A program made the position numbers and the translations under genes. Below, one piece after another: positions 52,471 through 63,016 of a stretch of DNA of 64,000 nt. A model generated the notes under the pieces. The model searched no databases. It saw only the letters and a program-made list of their open reading frames with translations, and was not told the DNA's origin. Position 1 is the first letter of the stretch. Each line of letters starts with the position of its first letter. The DNA lies in NCBI RefSeq assembly GCF_014641695.1, contig NZ_BMIF01000005.1, positions 62,001 through 126,000 of the forward strand, written 5' to 3'. The stretch is from Nitratireductor aestuarii. Its GTDB lineage: Bacteria > Pseudomonadota > Alphaproteobacteria > Rhizobiales > Rhizobiaceae.

Positions 52471-53259
52471 TCAACCCGCCTGTTCGAGAATGGCTCGGGC
52501 GCGGATGCGCACCGGTTCGTCCACCATCGCGCCATCGACGCTGACAGCGCCGTCACCTGAGGCAAGGACCTTCCTCGCCCAGACAAGCTCGTCTTCCGAC
52601 GGACGGAAGGCTGTCACAACCGGCTCGATCTGGGTCGGATGGATGCAGAGCTTCCCACCCATGCCAAGATCTCGGGCGTGAAGCGCATCGTCGCGAGCCT
52701 TCTCCGGGGATTTGACCTCCACCGTCACCCCATCAATGGGTGCTGCGATGCCGGCGAGGCGCGACGCCACCACCAGTTCAAAGCGCGCCGGCAGGAGGAT
52801 GTCACGCTTGTGGGCGCAGCCGAGATCCGCACAGAAATCGACCGAGCCAAAGGCAAGTTGCACCACGCCTTCCGCGTCGGCAATCTGGCGCGCATTGGCG
52901 AGCCCCCGGGCGCTTTCGATGAGCGCGATGACCGGCTTCTGCACTTCGCCGGCGAAACGCTCGACCGCCAGCGCATCCTCTGCCTTGGGCAGAATGATTG
53001 CGGCGAAGGGCAGCGACCGCGCATATTCGATATCCGCGTCGTGCCAGGGCGTCTTGTCGGCATTGACGCGCAGGAGCACCAGGCGATCGGTAAAGTCCGT
53101 CGCCAGAGCCTCGCGCGCATCATTCTTGGCCTCGACAGGAACGGCATCCTCGAGATCAAGGATCACCGCATCAGCTCCGGAAGCGGCAGCCTTGGCAAAA
53201 CGCTCCGGACGGTTGGCCGGAACGAACAGAAGGGTGCGCAGGGTTTCAATCGCTACCAC
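52471..53259 (-). CDS. CitE-like lyase (probable citramalyl-/malyl-CoA lyase)
   Basis: HpcH/HpaI-type TIM-barrel enzyme of 262 aa: TLLFVPANRPERFAKAAASGADAVILDLEDAVP split as in CitE, IALIESARGLANA with the metal-binding Glu, and LAFGSVDFCADLG. CitE-like proteins cleave (S)-citramalyl-CoA or malyl-CoA to acetyl-CoA plus pyruvate or glyoxylate. The start is GTG at 53259, overlapping the hydratase gene by a few bases. It is the last gene of the acyl-CoA operon starting at 56369. With a CoA-transferase and MaoC hydratase it fits the third step of itaconate degradation. Confidence 0.8.
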   Translation of the reverse strand: MVAIETLRTLLFVPANRPERFAKAAASGADAVILDLEDAVPVEAKNDAREALATDFTDRLVLLRVNADKTPWHDADIEYARSLPFAAIILPKAEDALAVERFAGEVQKPVIALIESARGLANARQIADAEGVVQLAFGSVDFCADLGCAHKRDILLPARFELVVASRLAGIAAPIDGVTVEVKSPEKARDDALHARDLGMGGKLCIHPTQIEPVVTAFRPSEDELVWARKVLASGDGAVSVDGAMVDEPVRIRARAILEQAG

Positions 53260-54098
53260 GATGCCCGTGCCTCCATGGCGATCGGACCGCCGACGCGGGC
53301 CGTCCAGAGCACCAGGCCGTTCTCGTCTTCGCGCGCGTTAATGGTAAGCGGCTCATTGTCGAACAGCGGCGACAGGCTGCGGAACTCGAACCTGGCTGGT
53401 GCCCTGCCCTTCAGCCGCTCGGCAAAATGAATGAGGAACGTCGCCTGCATGGGCCCATGCACGACCAGCCCCGGATAGCCCTCGACGTCACGCGTATAGG
53501 GCAGATCATAGTGGATGCGGTGACCGTTGTAGGTGAGTGCCGAATAGCGGAAGAGGAGCGGCGTTGTGGGCACGATCGTCTCGCTCCACTGGCCTTCCGG
53601 CGCTGGCGTCGCAGGCTTCTTCGGCTGCTGCCCCGGCTCCGTCTTGTCGAAGTCGCGGTAGACAATGTCCTGCCGTTCGTTGATGGCAAGCTTGCCGTCG
53701 CTCTCGATGCAGTGGTCGACCGTAACAAAGCAGAGCGTTCCGGAGCGGCCTTCCTTCACCACCACATCGCGAACGGTGGAGCGGCGGCTCGCCTTGGCGC
53801 CGACATGGATCGGGCTGACGAACTCAAGTGCTCCGCCCGCCCACATGCGACGCGGCAGCGGCACCGGCGGCAGGAAACCGCCGCGCGCCGGATGGCCATC
53901 CTCGCCAAGTTCCGAGGTTTGAGCCGCAGCAGGCGCAATGCAGAAGTGGACGAGCTGCGGCGCGACATCGCCCGCATTCACCGCGCCCGGACGATTGAGC
54001 ATGGCGTTGAAGCGGGTGACCAGCCCGGCGCTCGCCTCTTCCTCGCAGACCTCCTCGCGGCCGATCCACTGACGCAGATGCTCAAGATCAAGCTGCAT
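53253..54098 (-). CDS. MaoC/FAS1-type hydratase (probable itaconyl-/mesaconyl-CoA hydratase)
   Basis: Protein of 281 aa with two hot-dog domains in the style of mesaconyl-C4-CoA and itaconyl-CoA hydratases: N-terminal pseudo-hydratase half (MWAGGALEFVSPIHVGAKASRRSTV) and C-terminal MaoC half with the catalytic pattern FRYSALTYNGHRIHYDLPY and YPGLVVHGPMQATFL. It adds water to an unsaturated acyl-CoA. The ATG at 54098 follows AAGGAGAAGG. It overlaps the CoA-transferase end and the lyase start. Confidence 0.85.
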   Translation of the reverse strand: MQLDLEHLRQWIGREEVCEEEASAGLVTRFNAMLNRPGAVNAGDVAPQLVHFCIAPAAAQTSELGEDGHPARGGFLPPVPLPRRMWAGGALEFVSPIHVGAKASRRSTVRDVVVKEGRSGTLCFVTVDHCIESDGKLAINERQDIVYRDFDKTEPGQQPKKPATPAPEGQWSETIVPTTPLLFRYSALTYNGHRIHYDLPYTRDVEGYPGLVVHGPMQATFLIHFAERLKGRAPARFEFRSLSPLFDNEPLTINAREDENGLVLWTARVGGPIAMEARASW

Positions 54099-55209
54099 TG
54101 CCTTCTCCTTCCGTATTTCTGGGCAAACCCGGCACCGCACCATAGTGGCGCATCTCACCGGCGAAAATGGCGCCTGGCGCAGGCATGGTGACCGCGCCGT
54201 TCGGCGTGTCTACGGTGATCCGGCGCAGGTGCGGGTGCGTGGAAAGACCCTGCATGTCATTGACGCTGGCGAAGGCCACATCCGCGCGCAGGATCGCTTC
54301 GGTCGCCTGTGCCAGACTGCGGCGCGCGAAAGCTTCTCCCACCAGTGCATCCGTCTCCGTGCGGTTCTGGACCCGGTTCAGGTTGCGGGCGAAACGCGGA
54401 TCGGTAGCAAGCTCCGGTTGCTCCAGAAAATGTTTGGCCAGATTGGCCCATTCGCGGTCGCTCTGCACGGAGATCAGCACCTGAGCTCCATCCGCGCAGG
54501 TGAACACGCCGTAAGGAGCGATCGAGGGATGGGCGAGACCAACACGCTTCGGGGTCTTGCCGCCTTCGTGGTTGAGGAGTGGCACCGTCAGCCAGTCGGC
54601 CATGACGTCGAACATGGAGATGGTTATCTGCGTGCCCTTGCCCGTAATGCCGCGCTGGATCAGCGCTTCCAGAATGGCCGCATGCGCCGTGGCGCCCGTT
54701 GCGATATCGACGATCGAGATGCCGACGCGGGCTGCGCTTTCCGGACCGCCCGTGATGGAGCAAAGCCCCGACTCTGCCTGGATCAGGAGGTCATAGGCCT
54801 TGCGCTCGCGCATCGGGCCATCCTCGCCATAGCCTGTGATGGAGCAGGTGATGAGGCGCGGGAACTCCTGCTGCAGCCGCTCCGGCCCAAATCCCAGACG
54901 CGCCAGTGCGCCTGGTTTGAGGTTCTGCACCAGAACGTCCGCCGTGCCCAGCAACTCCGCGAGCATCGCCTTGTCTTCCGGCTTCGACAGGTCAGCGACG
55001 AGGCTTTCCTTGCCGCGGTTGAGCCAGACGAAATAGCTCGACTGGCCCTTGGCCACATCGTCATAGCCGCGGGCGAAATCGCCCTCCGGCCGCTCGATCT
55101 TGATAACGCGCGCGCCGGCATCGGCCAGCCGCGAGGTTGCGAAGGGGGCTGCCACCGCTTGCTCGATTGCGACGACGGTCAGCCCTTCCAGTGGAAGACG
55201 TCCCGCCAT
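54088..55209 (-). CDS. Family III CoA-transferase (CaiB/BaiF)
   Basis: CoA-transferase of 373 aa. The catalytic Asp is in RKAYDLLIQAESGL near residue 165; GLTVVAIEQAVAAPFATSRLADAGARVIKIERP and NLKPGALARLGFG are the characteristic N-terminal motifs. It activates a carboxylic acid using succinyl-CoA or another donor. Its ATG shares one base with the stop codon of the acyl-CoA dehydrogenase gene. The neighbouring hydratase and CitE-type lyase suggest itaconate or mesaconate as acid (inference). Confidence 0.88.
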   Translation of the reverse strand: MAGRLPLEGLTVVAIEQAVAAPFATSRLADAGARVIKIERPEGDFARGYDDVAKGQSSYFVWLNRGKESLVADLSKPEDKAMLAELLGTADVLVQNLKPGALARLGFGPERLQQEFPRLITCSITGYGEDGPMRERKAYDLLIQAESGLCSITGGPESAARVGISIVDIATGATAHAAILEALIQRGITGKGTQITISMFDVMADWLTVPLLNHEGGKTPKRVGLAHPSIAPYGVFTCADGAQVLISVQSDREWANLAKHFLEQPELATDPRFARNLNRVQNRTETDALVGEAFARRSLAQATEAILRADVAFASVNDMQGLSTHPHLRRITVDTPNGAVTMPAPGAIFAGEMRHYGAVPGLPRNTEGEGNAA

Positions 55210-56369
55210 CAGAAGCTCCGTGGCAGGCCGAGAATGTGCTCGGCCACATAGGAGAGGATCAGGTTGGTCGAGATCGGCGCCACCTGGTAGAGCCGCGTCT
55301 CGCGGAACTTGCGCTCCACGTCATACTCGCAGGCAAAGCCGAAACCGCCGTGGAACTGCAGGCAGGCGTTGGCCGCTTCCCAGCTCGCCTTTGCGGCAAG
55401 GTACTTGGCCATATTGGCTTGTGCACCGCAGTCCTCGCCGGCATCATAGCGGCGGCAAGCCTCAAAGCGCATCAGGTTTGCAGCCTCGACCTCGATGAAG
55501 GCTTCGGCGATAGGGAACTGAACGCCCTGGTTCTGGCCGATCGGACGGCCGAACACGTTGCGCTCGGAGACGTATTTCGAGACGCGCTCGGTAAACCAGT
55601 AGCCGTCGCCGATGCACTCGGCCGCGATCAGCGCGCGCTCGGCATTGAGGCCGGTCAGAATATATTTGAAGCCCTTGCCCTCCTCGCCGATAAGGTTTTC
55701 TTCCGGGATCTCGAGATCCTCGAAAAAGAGCTCGTTCGTTTCGTGGTTGACCATGTTGGGGATCGGCTGGACGCTCATTCCCTTGGTCATGGCTTCCTTG
55801 ATATCGACCAGGAAGATGGAGAGGCCTTCCGACTTCTTCTTCACCTCGGCGAGCGGCGTGGTGCGCGCGAGCAGGATCATCAGGTCCGAATGCTGCACCC
55901 GGCTGATCCAGACCTTCTGGCCGTTGACGACATAGCGGTCGCCCTTCTTCACGGCCGTTGTCTTGAGCTTGGTGGTGTCGGTTCCGGTGGTCGGCTCCGT
56001 CACACCCATGGACTGCAGCCTGAGGTCGCCCGAAGCGATCTTCGGCAGATATTTCCGCTTCTGCTCCTCCGAACCGTGCCGGATCAGCGTGTTCATGTTG
56101 TACATCTGACCGTGGCAGGCGCCGGAATTGCCGCCCGAACGGTTGATCTCTTCCATGATCACCGAGGCCTCTGTCAGTCCTAGCCCGGCACCGCCGTATT
56201 CCTCCGGGATCAGCGCGGCCAACCAGCCTTCCCTCGTCAAGGCTTCAACGAATTCCTCCGGGTAGGCGCGCTGCTCATCAACCTTGCGGTGATACTCATC
56301 AGGAAACTGCGCACAGAGCGCGCGTACGCCATCGCGGATGTCAGGGAAATTGTCGAATGAGGTTTTCAT
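55209..56369 (-). CDS. Acyl-CoA dehydrogenase
   Basis: FAD enzyme of 386 aa. Motifs include MGVTEPTTGTDTTKLKTTA and KVWISRVQHSD for flavin binding, the catalytic-Glu region in the ANACLQFHGGFGFACEYDVERKFRE segment (split in the normal order) and a C-terminal SYVAEHILGLPRSF. It is the first gene of the four-gene acyl-CoA operon and divergent from lysR. P. aeruginosa itaconate clusters also carry an acyl-CoA dehydrogenase next to the hydratase. Its exact substrate is unknown. Confidence 0.9.
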   Translation of the reverse strand: MKTSFDNFPDIRDGVRALCAQFPDEYHRKVDEQRAYPEEFVEALTREGWLAALIPEEYGGAGLGLTEASVIMEEINRSGGNSGACHGQMYNMNTLIRHGSEEQKRKYLPKIASGDLRLQSMGVTEPTTGTDTTKLKTTAVKKGDRYVVNGQKVWISRVQHSDLMILLARTTPLAEVKKKSEGLSIFLVDIKEAMTKGMSVQPIPNMVNHETNELFFEDLEIPEENLIGEEGKGFKYILTGLNAERALIAAECIGDGYWFTERVSKYVSERNVFGRPIGQNQGVQFPIAEAFIEVEAANLMRFEACRRYDAGEDCGAQANMAKYLAAKASWEAANACLQFHGGFGFACEYDVERKFRETRLYQVAPISTNLILSYVAEHILGLPRSF

Positions 56370-56472
56370 GAGCAGGCCTTCAGGAAACTCGATTAAAGCA
56401 AGAGAAGGCTAGCGCCGCCGATAATGCAAATATATCTTTGTGCTAAGAGCAATAACATTTTTATATGGACGC

Positions 56473-57405
56473 ATGGACCTCCGGCAGCTTCGCTACTTTG
56501 TCGAAATCGTGGAACGCGCATCGCTGACGCGCGCGGCGGAGCGGCTGAACATTGCCCAGCCAGCCCTTTCCATTCATCTGAAAAACATGGAAGCGGAGCT
56601 TGGCACCGCGCTTCTCGTCCGCTCGCGCAACGGCCTCACCGTGACTGAAGCCGGACAGATCCTGCTCGCCCATGCGCGTCGCGTGCTCTCCGAGCAGGAG
56701 AATGTGCTGGATGAAATCCGCAACCTTGGCTCCGAGCCTATGGGACAGGTTCGGATCGGCGTGCCTGGTACGATCGGGCCGCTCATCACTGTACCTCTGA
56801 TCGAGGCTGCCCAGCGGCTATATCCAAAGATCCGGGTGACCGTGTCGGAAGGGATGAGTGGCTTTGTGATCAACTGGCTGAGCGAGGGCCAGATCGATCT
56901 TGCAATTGTCTATACGGAGCCGAACGAAAAGTTGCTGCGTTCCGAGGTCATCCTGAACGAGGAAGTCTTCGCTATCTCGCAGCCCGGAAAGCTGCCGGGC
57001 GAGCACGTGGACATCGCGACCCTGGCCGAACTTCCCCTCATTGTTCCCAGTCATGGACACGGGCTGCGGATGCTGATCGACGACTATTTCGCCGAGCACG
57101 GGACCGTGCCCAGGATCGCGATGGAAATCGACTCCTTTTCCAGCATCAAGGCGCTGGTTGCGCGCGGTCACGGCGCTTCGCTACTGCCAATGCATGCGGT
57201 GGCAGACGAGCTCTCAAACGGCCAGATGGAGGCGCTGCCTGTGCGCGAAAAGCCGTTCCAGCGCAACATTCTCCTCGCCTACCAGTCAACAAGACCTATG
57301 ACGCGCTGCCAGTCGGCCATCCACGGTCTCCTGCGCACCACCATGATCGAGGTCGCGCAGAGCGGTGGCTGGCCCGGTGCGAACATGATCAACGCTGCAG
57401 GCTAG
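56473..57405 (+). CDS. LysR family transcriptional regulator
   Basis: Regulator of 310 aa: N-terminal winged helix (MDLRQLRYFVEIVERASLTRAAERLNIAQPALSIHLKNMEAELG in two parts) and a C-terminal two-lobed effector domain (GQVRIGVPGTIGPLITVPLI). The ATG at 56473 is the family's standard start. It is divergent from the acyl-CoA dehydrogenase gene; the 103-base gap is AT-rich (ATAATGCAAATATATC at about 56421) and should hold both promoters, though I see no unambiguous T-N11-A box. It probably activates the operon in response to the acid or its CoA ester. Confidence 0.9.
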   Translation: MDLRQLRYFVEIVERASLTRAAERLNIAQPALSIHLKNMEAELGTALLVRSRNGLTVTEAGQILLAHARRVLSEQENVLDEIRNLGSEPMGQVRIGVPGTIGPLITVPLIEAAQRLYPKIRVTVSEGMSGFVINWLSEGQIDLAIVYTEPNEKLLRSEVILNEEVFAISQPGKLPGEHVDIATLAELPLIVPSHGHGLRMLIDDYFAEHGTVPRIAMEIDSFSSIKALVARGHGASLLPMHAVADELSNGQMEALPVREKPFQRNILLAYQSTRPMTRCQSAIHGLLRTTMIEVAQSGGWPGANMINAAG

Positions 57406-57553
57406 TGGTCAACCGCGGTCGTCAAGGCTGAATGACGATTCCTTACCACTGTTGCCTAACTCCACTAGCGCGCGCCAACGATAGGCATAGCATCGCCCCT
57501 CTGGAGCAGTTTTGAGGAAAACTGCGAAAACAAGAACCTGGAAGGGGGATACG

Positions 57554-58366
57554 ATGGGCAGGATCTTCACGCTGGCTTTGGCCGGCAAGGCCCTCGTGGC
57601 GGCATTGTTTCTGGGTCTGGCCCTTGGTGGTCACGCTCACGCGCAGAAGTTCGCCGACGCAAAGATGGCGAAGGCGGTACCGGTCGAGATGGACTATCTC
57701 CTCTACTTGCCGAAGGACTACGACGGCAAGGCGGGGGAAAAATTTCCGCTGGTGGTCTATCTCCATGGCGGCGGCGCATCGGATCTTGGCGGCGTGCGGC
57801 GCAATTTTCTGCCGAGCCGGGTTGATCGGGGCGAGGAGTTTCCCTTCATCATGCTCGCACCGCGCAACCCGCGCAAGCGCGAGTTCTTCCCGCAGGAATG
57901 GGTGCAGACGCTGGTCGAGGAGATCGCTGCAACCCACCGCGTGGACCGCGACCGCCTCTACCTGATCGGCTATAGCCGCGGCGCGTTCGCAGCCTTCCAG
58001 ATCGTACAAAACTATCCAGGCACCTATGCGGCACTCGTGGCCGTGTCGGGAGGCGGCATTCCGCAATATCTGGATCGCGTGCGGCCCGACATGCCGGTCT
58101 GGGTTTTCCACGGCACGGACGACAGCACGATCAAGCTGATCGAGTCCGTTGCCATGGTGCAGCGGCTGAAGGACCTTGGCGGCGGGCGGGAAATCCGTTT
58201 CACCGTCTATGAGGACGCGGGCCACACCGAGACCGAGCGCCTCGCCTTCTCCGAACCGAAACTGTTCGATTGGCTTTTGAAGCAGACCCGCGCGAAACCT
58301 GAAGACCTTGCGCCAGTGGCTAAGTTGCCACTGGAGGAGGAAAAGAAAACCGCCGTGCTTCGGTAG
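57554..58366 (+). CDS. Exported alpha/beta hydrolase (esterase, PHB-depolymerase/peptidase-like)
   Basis: Hydrolase of 270 aa with a Sec signal peptide (LALAGKALVAALFLGLALGG, cleavage near AHAQ-K at residue 32). The mature part has HGGGASDLGG (oxyanion loop), nucleophile GYSRGAF, acid in FHGTDDSTI and base in YEDAGHTET, a full Ser-Asp-His triad. It resembles periplasmic feruloyl/acetyl esterases and PHB depolymerase-type enzymes. AAGGGGGA precedes the ATG at 57554. It is convergent with the PfkB gene, one base between their stops, and stands alone. Confidence 0.82.
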   Translation: MGRIFTLALAGKALVAALFLGLALGGHAHAQKFADAKMAKAVPVEMDYLLYLPKDYDGKAGEKFPLVVYLHGGGASDLGGVRRNFLPSRVDRGEEFPFIMLAPRNPRKREFFPQEWVQTLVEEIAATHRVDRDRLYLIGYSRGAFAAFQIVQNYPGTYAALVAVSGGGIPQYLDRVRPDMPVWVFHGTDDSTIKLIESVAMVQRLKDLGGGREIRFTVYEDAGHTETERLAFSEPKLFDWLLKQTRAKPEDLAPVAKLPLEEEKKTAVLR

Positions 58367-59292
58367 GTCAGACAAGCGTAAAGGACGGATTGAATTCCTT
58401 CAGCGCCTCGGCGGTTGGCAGGCCTGCGCGTCCGCCGGGCTTGCTGCATTTCAGCGCCGCGACAGCGTTGGAAAAGGCAAGCGCCCGCTCGATCGGCCAT
58501 GAGCGCGCGAGCGCAAGCGCAAGCGCACCATGAAATGCATCGCCCGCACCCACCGTATCCACGGCGCGGATCGCAGGCGGGACCATGTTCCGTACCTCGC
58601 CGTCGGCAAGCCAGAAAATGCCCGCTTCGCCATCCGTTACACCAATGAGCTTGTGGCCCGGACGCTCAGCGCGCTTCAGCCCTTCCGCGATCTCTTCCGT
58701 GCCGGAGAAAGTGGCAAGGCCCGGGCGGGAGAAGACGACGTGATCGGCGGCTGAGACGATGGCTTCGACGTCTTCACGCGGATGGCGCGAGATATCGGCA
58801 TCGAGCACGCGGGGAATGCCTCGTTGCGCTGCTTCGGCATAGGCCTTGAGAGCGCCGTCGGGCCACGAGAGGTCGCAGAGCACCGCGCCGTGACTGCCAG
58901 CCGGATCGAACCACGACGCGTCGCGCGGCAGATCCGGATCGGCATAGGCGACGATCAGACGTTCACCATGCTGGTCTACAAGGATCACCGACGACGGAGA
59001 ATGATGACCGGGGATGAGCCTAAGGTGCTGGGTTTCAACGCCCTCGCCCCTGAGTTCGTCACGCAAGGCGCGCCCTGTCGCGTCCTCTCCAAGGCGACCC
59101 GCGAAAGATACCTTGCCGCCAAGCCGGGCGATCGCAACACTTGCGGTTGCAGCCGGTCCGCCGCCCACTGCCATGCGCTCGCTGGCGTAGATTTTGACGG
59201 GGCGCGTCGGGATCTCCGGCACGCGCAAAATGATGTCCTGAATAGTGAGGCCGACGCAGAGGACCTCGCCCGCCACTTGTGCAGGAACCGCT

Positions 59293-60393
<1,101 letters not shown>

Positions 60394-60440
60394 TTTTCCT
60401 CACTCCCGTATTGACTTCCAGCCAAACTAAAGCACACTAA

Positions 60441-60453
60441 TTACACAGTGTAA
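60441..60453. promoter_or_regulatory. Palindrome TTACACAGTGTAA, probable ROK operator
   Basis: A 13-bp palindrome with arms TTACAC and GTGTAA lies in the 76-base gap between the divergent ATPase and ROK regulator genes, about 17 bases before the ROK start. Its position fits an operator controlling both directions. Confidence 0.6.
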
Positions 60454-60469
60454 ATATCAAGGGAAGTCG

Positions 60470-61660
60470 ATGAGCGGACGGCCGGCACCAAGAAGCAGAC
60501 GAGAGACACGGGCTGTCGTGCTCGAGACGCTTTTGCGCCGTGGCGGGGCTTTTCGTCCGCATATTGCGCGCGACGCGCAGCTGACGGAAGCCAGCGTTTC
60601 CCGCATTCTTGCAGAATTGCGTAAGGAAGAGATCGTCGACGAGATTCGCCAACCCGCGCCCTATGCAGGCGGTCCGACAGCTCTTATTACATTAAGTAAC
60701 AACATCTATGTTGCCGGTATCGAGCTCTCCAACAATCGCCTGTCCTTCAGCATCGGCGACGTGAGCGGCACGATCGATTACGTGGAGCGGGTGCCCGTTT
60801 CGCCGCAGCTCGACCAGGCGGAATTCGAACGGATCTTCACAGGCTGCCTTGCCACCATGGGCAAGTGGACGGCCAAGCGCGGCGTATCTGTCCGACAGGC
60901 TGCCTTCTCGCTGCCGGGCTACAGCAATGCAAACACCAACCCGATCTTCCCCTGGGACATGGAGCGGCTGCGCAGTTTCCTGTCGGACACGATGCAGGGC
61001 GTGCCGCTTTCCATCACCAATTCAGTGATCGCGCAGGCAGCCTTCCACCGCTATTCGGGCAACTCGTCCTATCCGGCGACGGGCGACCACCTCTTTCTCT
61101 TCGTGGGCCATGGCGTCGCCGGCGTGATCGTCAACGAATCCGCGACGATCGAGGCATTCTCGCCTTTCGAGCTTGGCCACATGGTTCTGGAGCGCAACGG
61201 GCTCGCCTGCCGCTGCGGCCATCATGGATGCCTCGAAGCCTACACATCGCTGCGCGCCATTTCGAAAATCGTCGGCGTATCAGAGACCGAAATCCTGCAG
61301 CGCGGCGACCGCTTTCTGGACCAGCTTGAGCTTAAGGCCGAGACGCGCGAGCAGCTGCGTGAACGCCTGTTCCTTTTGGGGCTTGGAACCGGCAATGCGC
61401 TCAACCTGCACCCGCTGCCTTCGGTCGTGATCAGTGGCTGGCCATCGCTTCTGGCGCCGGAAGACCGGCAGGCGATCATCGAAGGCATGAACGAGAGCCT
61501 GCTCGGCGGGTTCGATGCGAAGCGCATGCAGGTGTCGTTCATCGCCCCGTCCATCGGTACCGATCCGCAGGCGGCGCTGAACTATGCCGCCTATTGTTTT
61601 GTGCGCGCGGGAGGGCTCGACACAAGAGCCGAAGAGCGCCACGTGGAGGAGAATGCCTGA
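60470..61660 (+). CDS. ROK family transcriptional regulator (NagC/XylR-like)
   Basis: Regulator of 396 aa: N-terminal winged helix (about 10-70, with HIARDAQLTEASVSRILAELRKEEIV as recognition region) and a C-terminal ROK sugar-kinase-like domain with the zinc motif LACRCGHHGCLEAY near 245. NagC/XylR-type proteins repress sugar genes until the sugar binds. It starts a plus-strand operon with the isomerase-like and GH31 genes and is divergent from the ATPase-kinase pair. Confidence 0.9.
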   Translation: MSGRPAPRSRRETRAVVLETLLRRGGAFRPHIARDAQLTEASVSRILAELRKEEIVDEIRQPAPYAGGPTALITLSNNIYVAGIELSNNRLSFSIGDVSGTIDYVERVPVSPQLDQAEFERIFTGCLATMGKWTAKRGVSVRQAAFSLPGYSNANTNPIFPWDMERLRSFLSDTMQGVPLSITNSVIAQAAFHRYSGNSSYPATGDHLFLFVGHGVAGVIVNESATIEAFSPFELGHMVLERNGLACRCGHHGCLEAYTSLRAISKIVGVSETEILQRGDRFLDQLELKAETREQLRERLFLLGLGTGNALNLHPLPSVVISGWPSLLAPEDRQAIIEGMNESLLGGFDAKRMQVSFIAPSIGTDPQAALNYAAYCFVRAGGLDTRAEERHVEENA

Positions 61661-63016
61661 ATGAATGCACCACAGGTGGCCAGCAAGATACAAGCGGCTG
61701 AGCGGCGGACAGGTGTCCTGTTCGTGGGATCGCCGCTCTTCCCGGAAGATGCGGCGAACGAACTGGTGGCCCGCACACGCGCACTGACCGATGGTGGTCT
61801 CAAGGGCCAGCTGAAGCTTGCCGACCGGCTGGGCCGTGACCGGGCAAGCTGCGCTGCCGCCCTGCAGTCGCTCGACATCGACACGCTCGACGGGCTCGTC
61901 GTGCAGACCTCGACCTTCTGCCCGGCCGAACTCTTGAGCGAGGTGTTGTCAGCAATCGGACACCGCAGGCTGCCGATCGCCATCTGGGCGCTGGAAGAAG
62001 ACAACGAGATCGTCACCAACTCGCTTTGCGGCGCGCAACTCTGGGCCTCCACGCTCTTGCGTTACGGCATTCGCTCCTCGCTCCTGATCGGCAATCCGGA
62101 AAATGGCGAAGTTGCCAGGGATCTCGCGGCCTTTGCTGCTGCAGCCCGCGCTTTCCAGAAGATCGATGGATCGCGCATGGCGCTGGTGGGCGCGCATGCG
62201 GACTGGTTCACAAATCTCGCCGTCGATCCATGGGTGCTGAAGCGGCTCCTGAACGTGACGGTAGAGCAGATTTCACTCCCGCGCTTCATCGCCACCTGCA
62301 AGGCGGACGAAGTTGCGGAGAGGAAGGCAGCCGAACGCTGGGCGGAAGCAAGCTTCGACGGCGGTGACGCCGAGAACAGCCGACTTATCCTCGGGCGCAC
62401 CTGCGCGCGGCTGGAAGCCGGGTTCAACAGCATTCAGGCCGACGCCGTCGCCATCCGCGACTGGCCGGAAATCCTCTATGCGCCGGATTTCAAGGGCACA
62501 TGGGCCGCACTCGGAGAGCTGTCCGACCGCGCCGTGCCAATCGCGCCCGAAGGCGACGTCATGGGGGCGCTGACGGCGCTTGCCATCCGTGGTTTCGACG
62601 CGGCTTCCCTGCCCTTCCTGACCGATATTTCCGGCCTCGACAGGGCGAACAATCGCCTCGTGCTCTGGCACTATGGTGTGAGCCCCCGCCTCGCCGATGG
62701 TCCGCGGTCGCTCGATCCGGTGCTGAAACAGGAAACGTTCCCGCTGAAAGCCGGTCCGCTGACGCTGCTGCGACTTTCGATCCGTGAAGACGGGAAGCTG
62801 CGCCTGTTTGTTGCCGAGGGCGAGGTTGAGGCGGAGCACCCGAAGGCAAACCGCGCGGCGGGTTTCTTCCGTGCGGCGAAATCGGGCGCCGAAGCACTCG
62901 TGCGTGGCTTTGTCGAAGCGGGCTATGAGCATCACGTGACCGCCGTCTACGGCCATTGGGCAGACGCCGCCCTTCATCTCGCACGCCAGATCGGCGCGGA
63001 GGTGGACCGTGCCTAA
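61661..63016 (+). CDS. L-fucose/L-arabinose isomerase-like protein
   Basis: Protein of 451 aa with the fold pattern of the fucose/arabinose isomerase family: an N-terminal Rossmann-like half (TGVLFVGSPLFPEDAANELVART; GLVVQTSTFCPAELLSEVL) and a C-terminal half with PEGDVMGALTALAIRG holding a candidate catalytic Glu and metal Asp. It may interconvert an aldose and ketose. GGAGGAGA precedes the ATG, directly after the ROK stop. The kinase and GH31 neighbours suggest a glycoside-to-ketose-phosphate route. Confidence 0.75.
   Translation: MNAPQVASKIQAAERRTGVLFVGSPLFPEDAANELVARTRALTDGGLKGQLKLADRLGRDRASCAAALQSLDIDTLDGLVVQTSTFCPAELLSEVLSAIGHRRLPIAIWALEEDNEIVTNSLCGAQLWASTLLRYGIRSSLLIGNPENGEVARDLAAFAAAARAFQKIDGSRMALVGAHADWFTNLAVDPWVLKRLLNVTVEQISLPRFIATCKADEVAERKAAERWAEASFDGGDAENSRLILGRTCARLEAGFNSIQADAVAIRDWPEILYAPDFKGTWAALGELSDRAVPIAPEGDVMGALTALAIRGFDAASLPFLTDISGLDRANNRLVLWHYGVSPRLADGPRSLDPVLKQETFPLKAGPLTLLRLSIREDGKLRLFVAEGEVEAEHPKANRAAGFFRAAKSGAEALVRGFVEAGYEHHVTAVYGHWADAALHLARQIGAEVDRA

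Noticed and set aside
57402-57468. CTAGTGG/CCACTAG pair downstream of lysR
   Set aside because: Arms of seven bases with a loop of more than 50 bases are likely to be chance.
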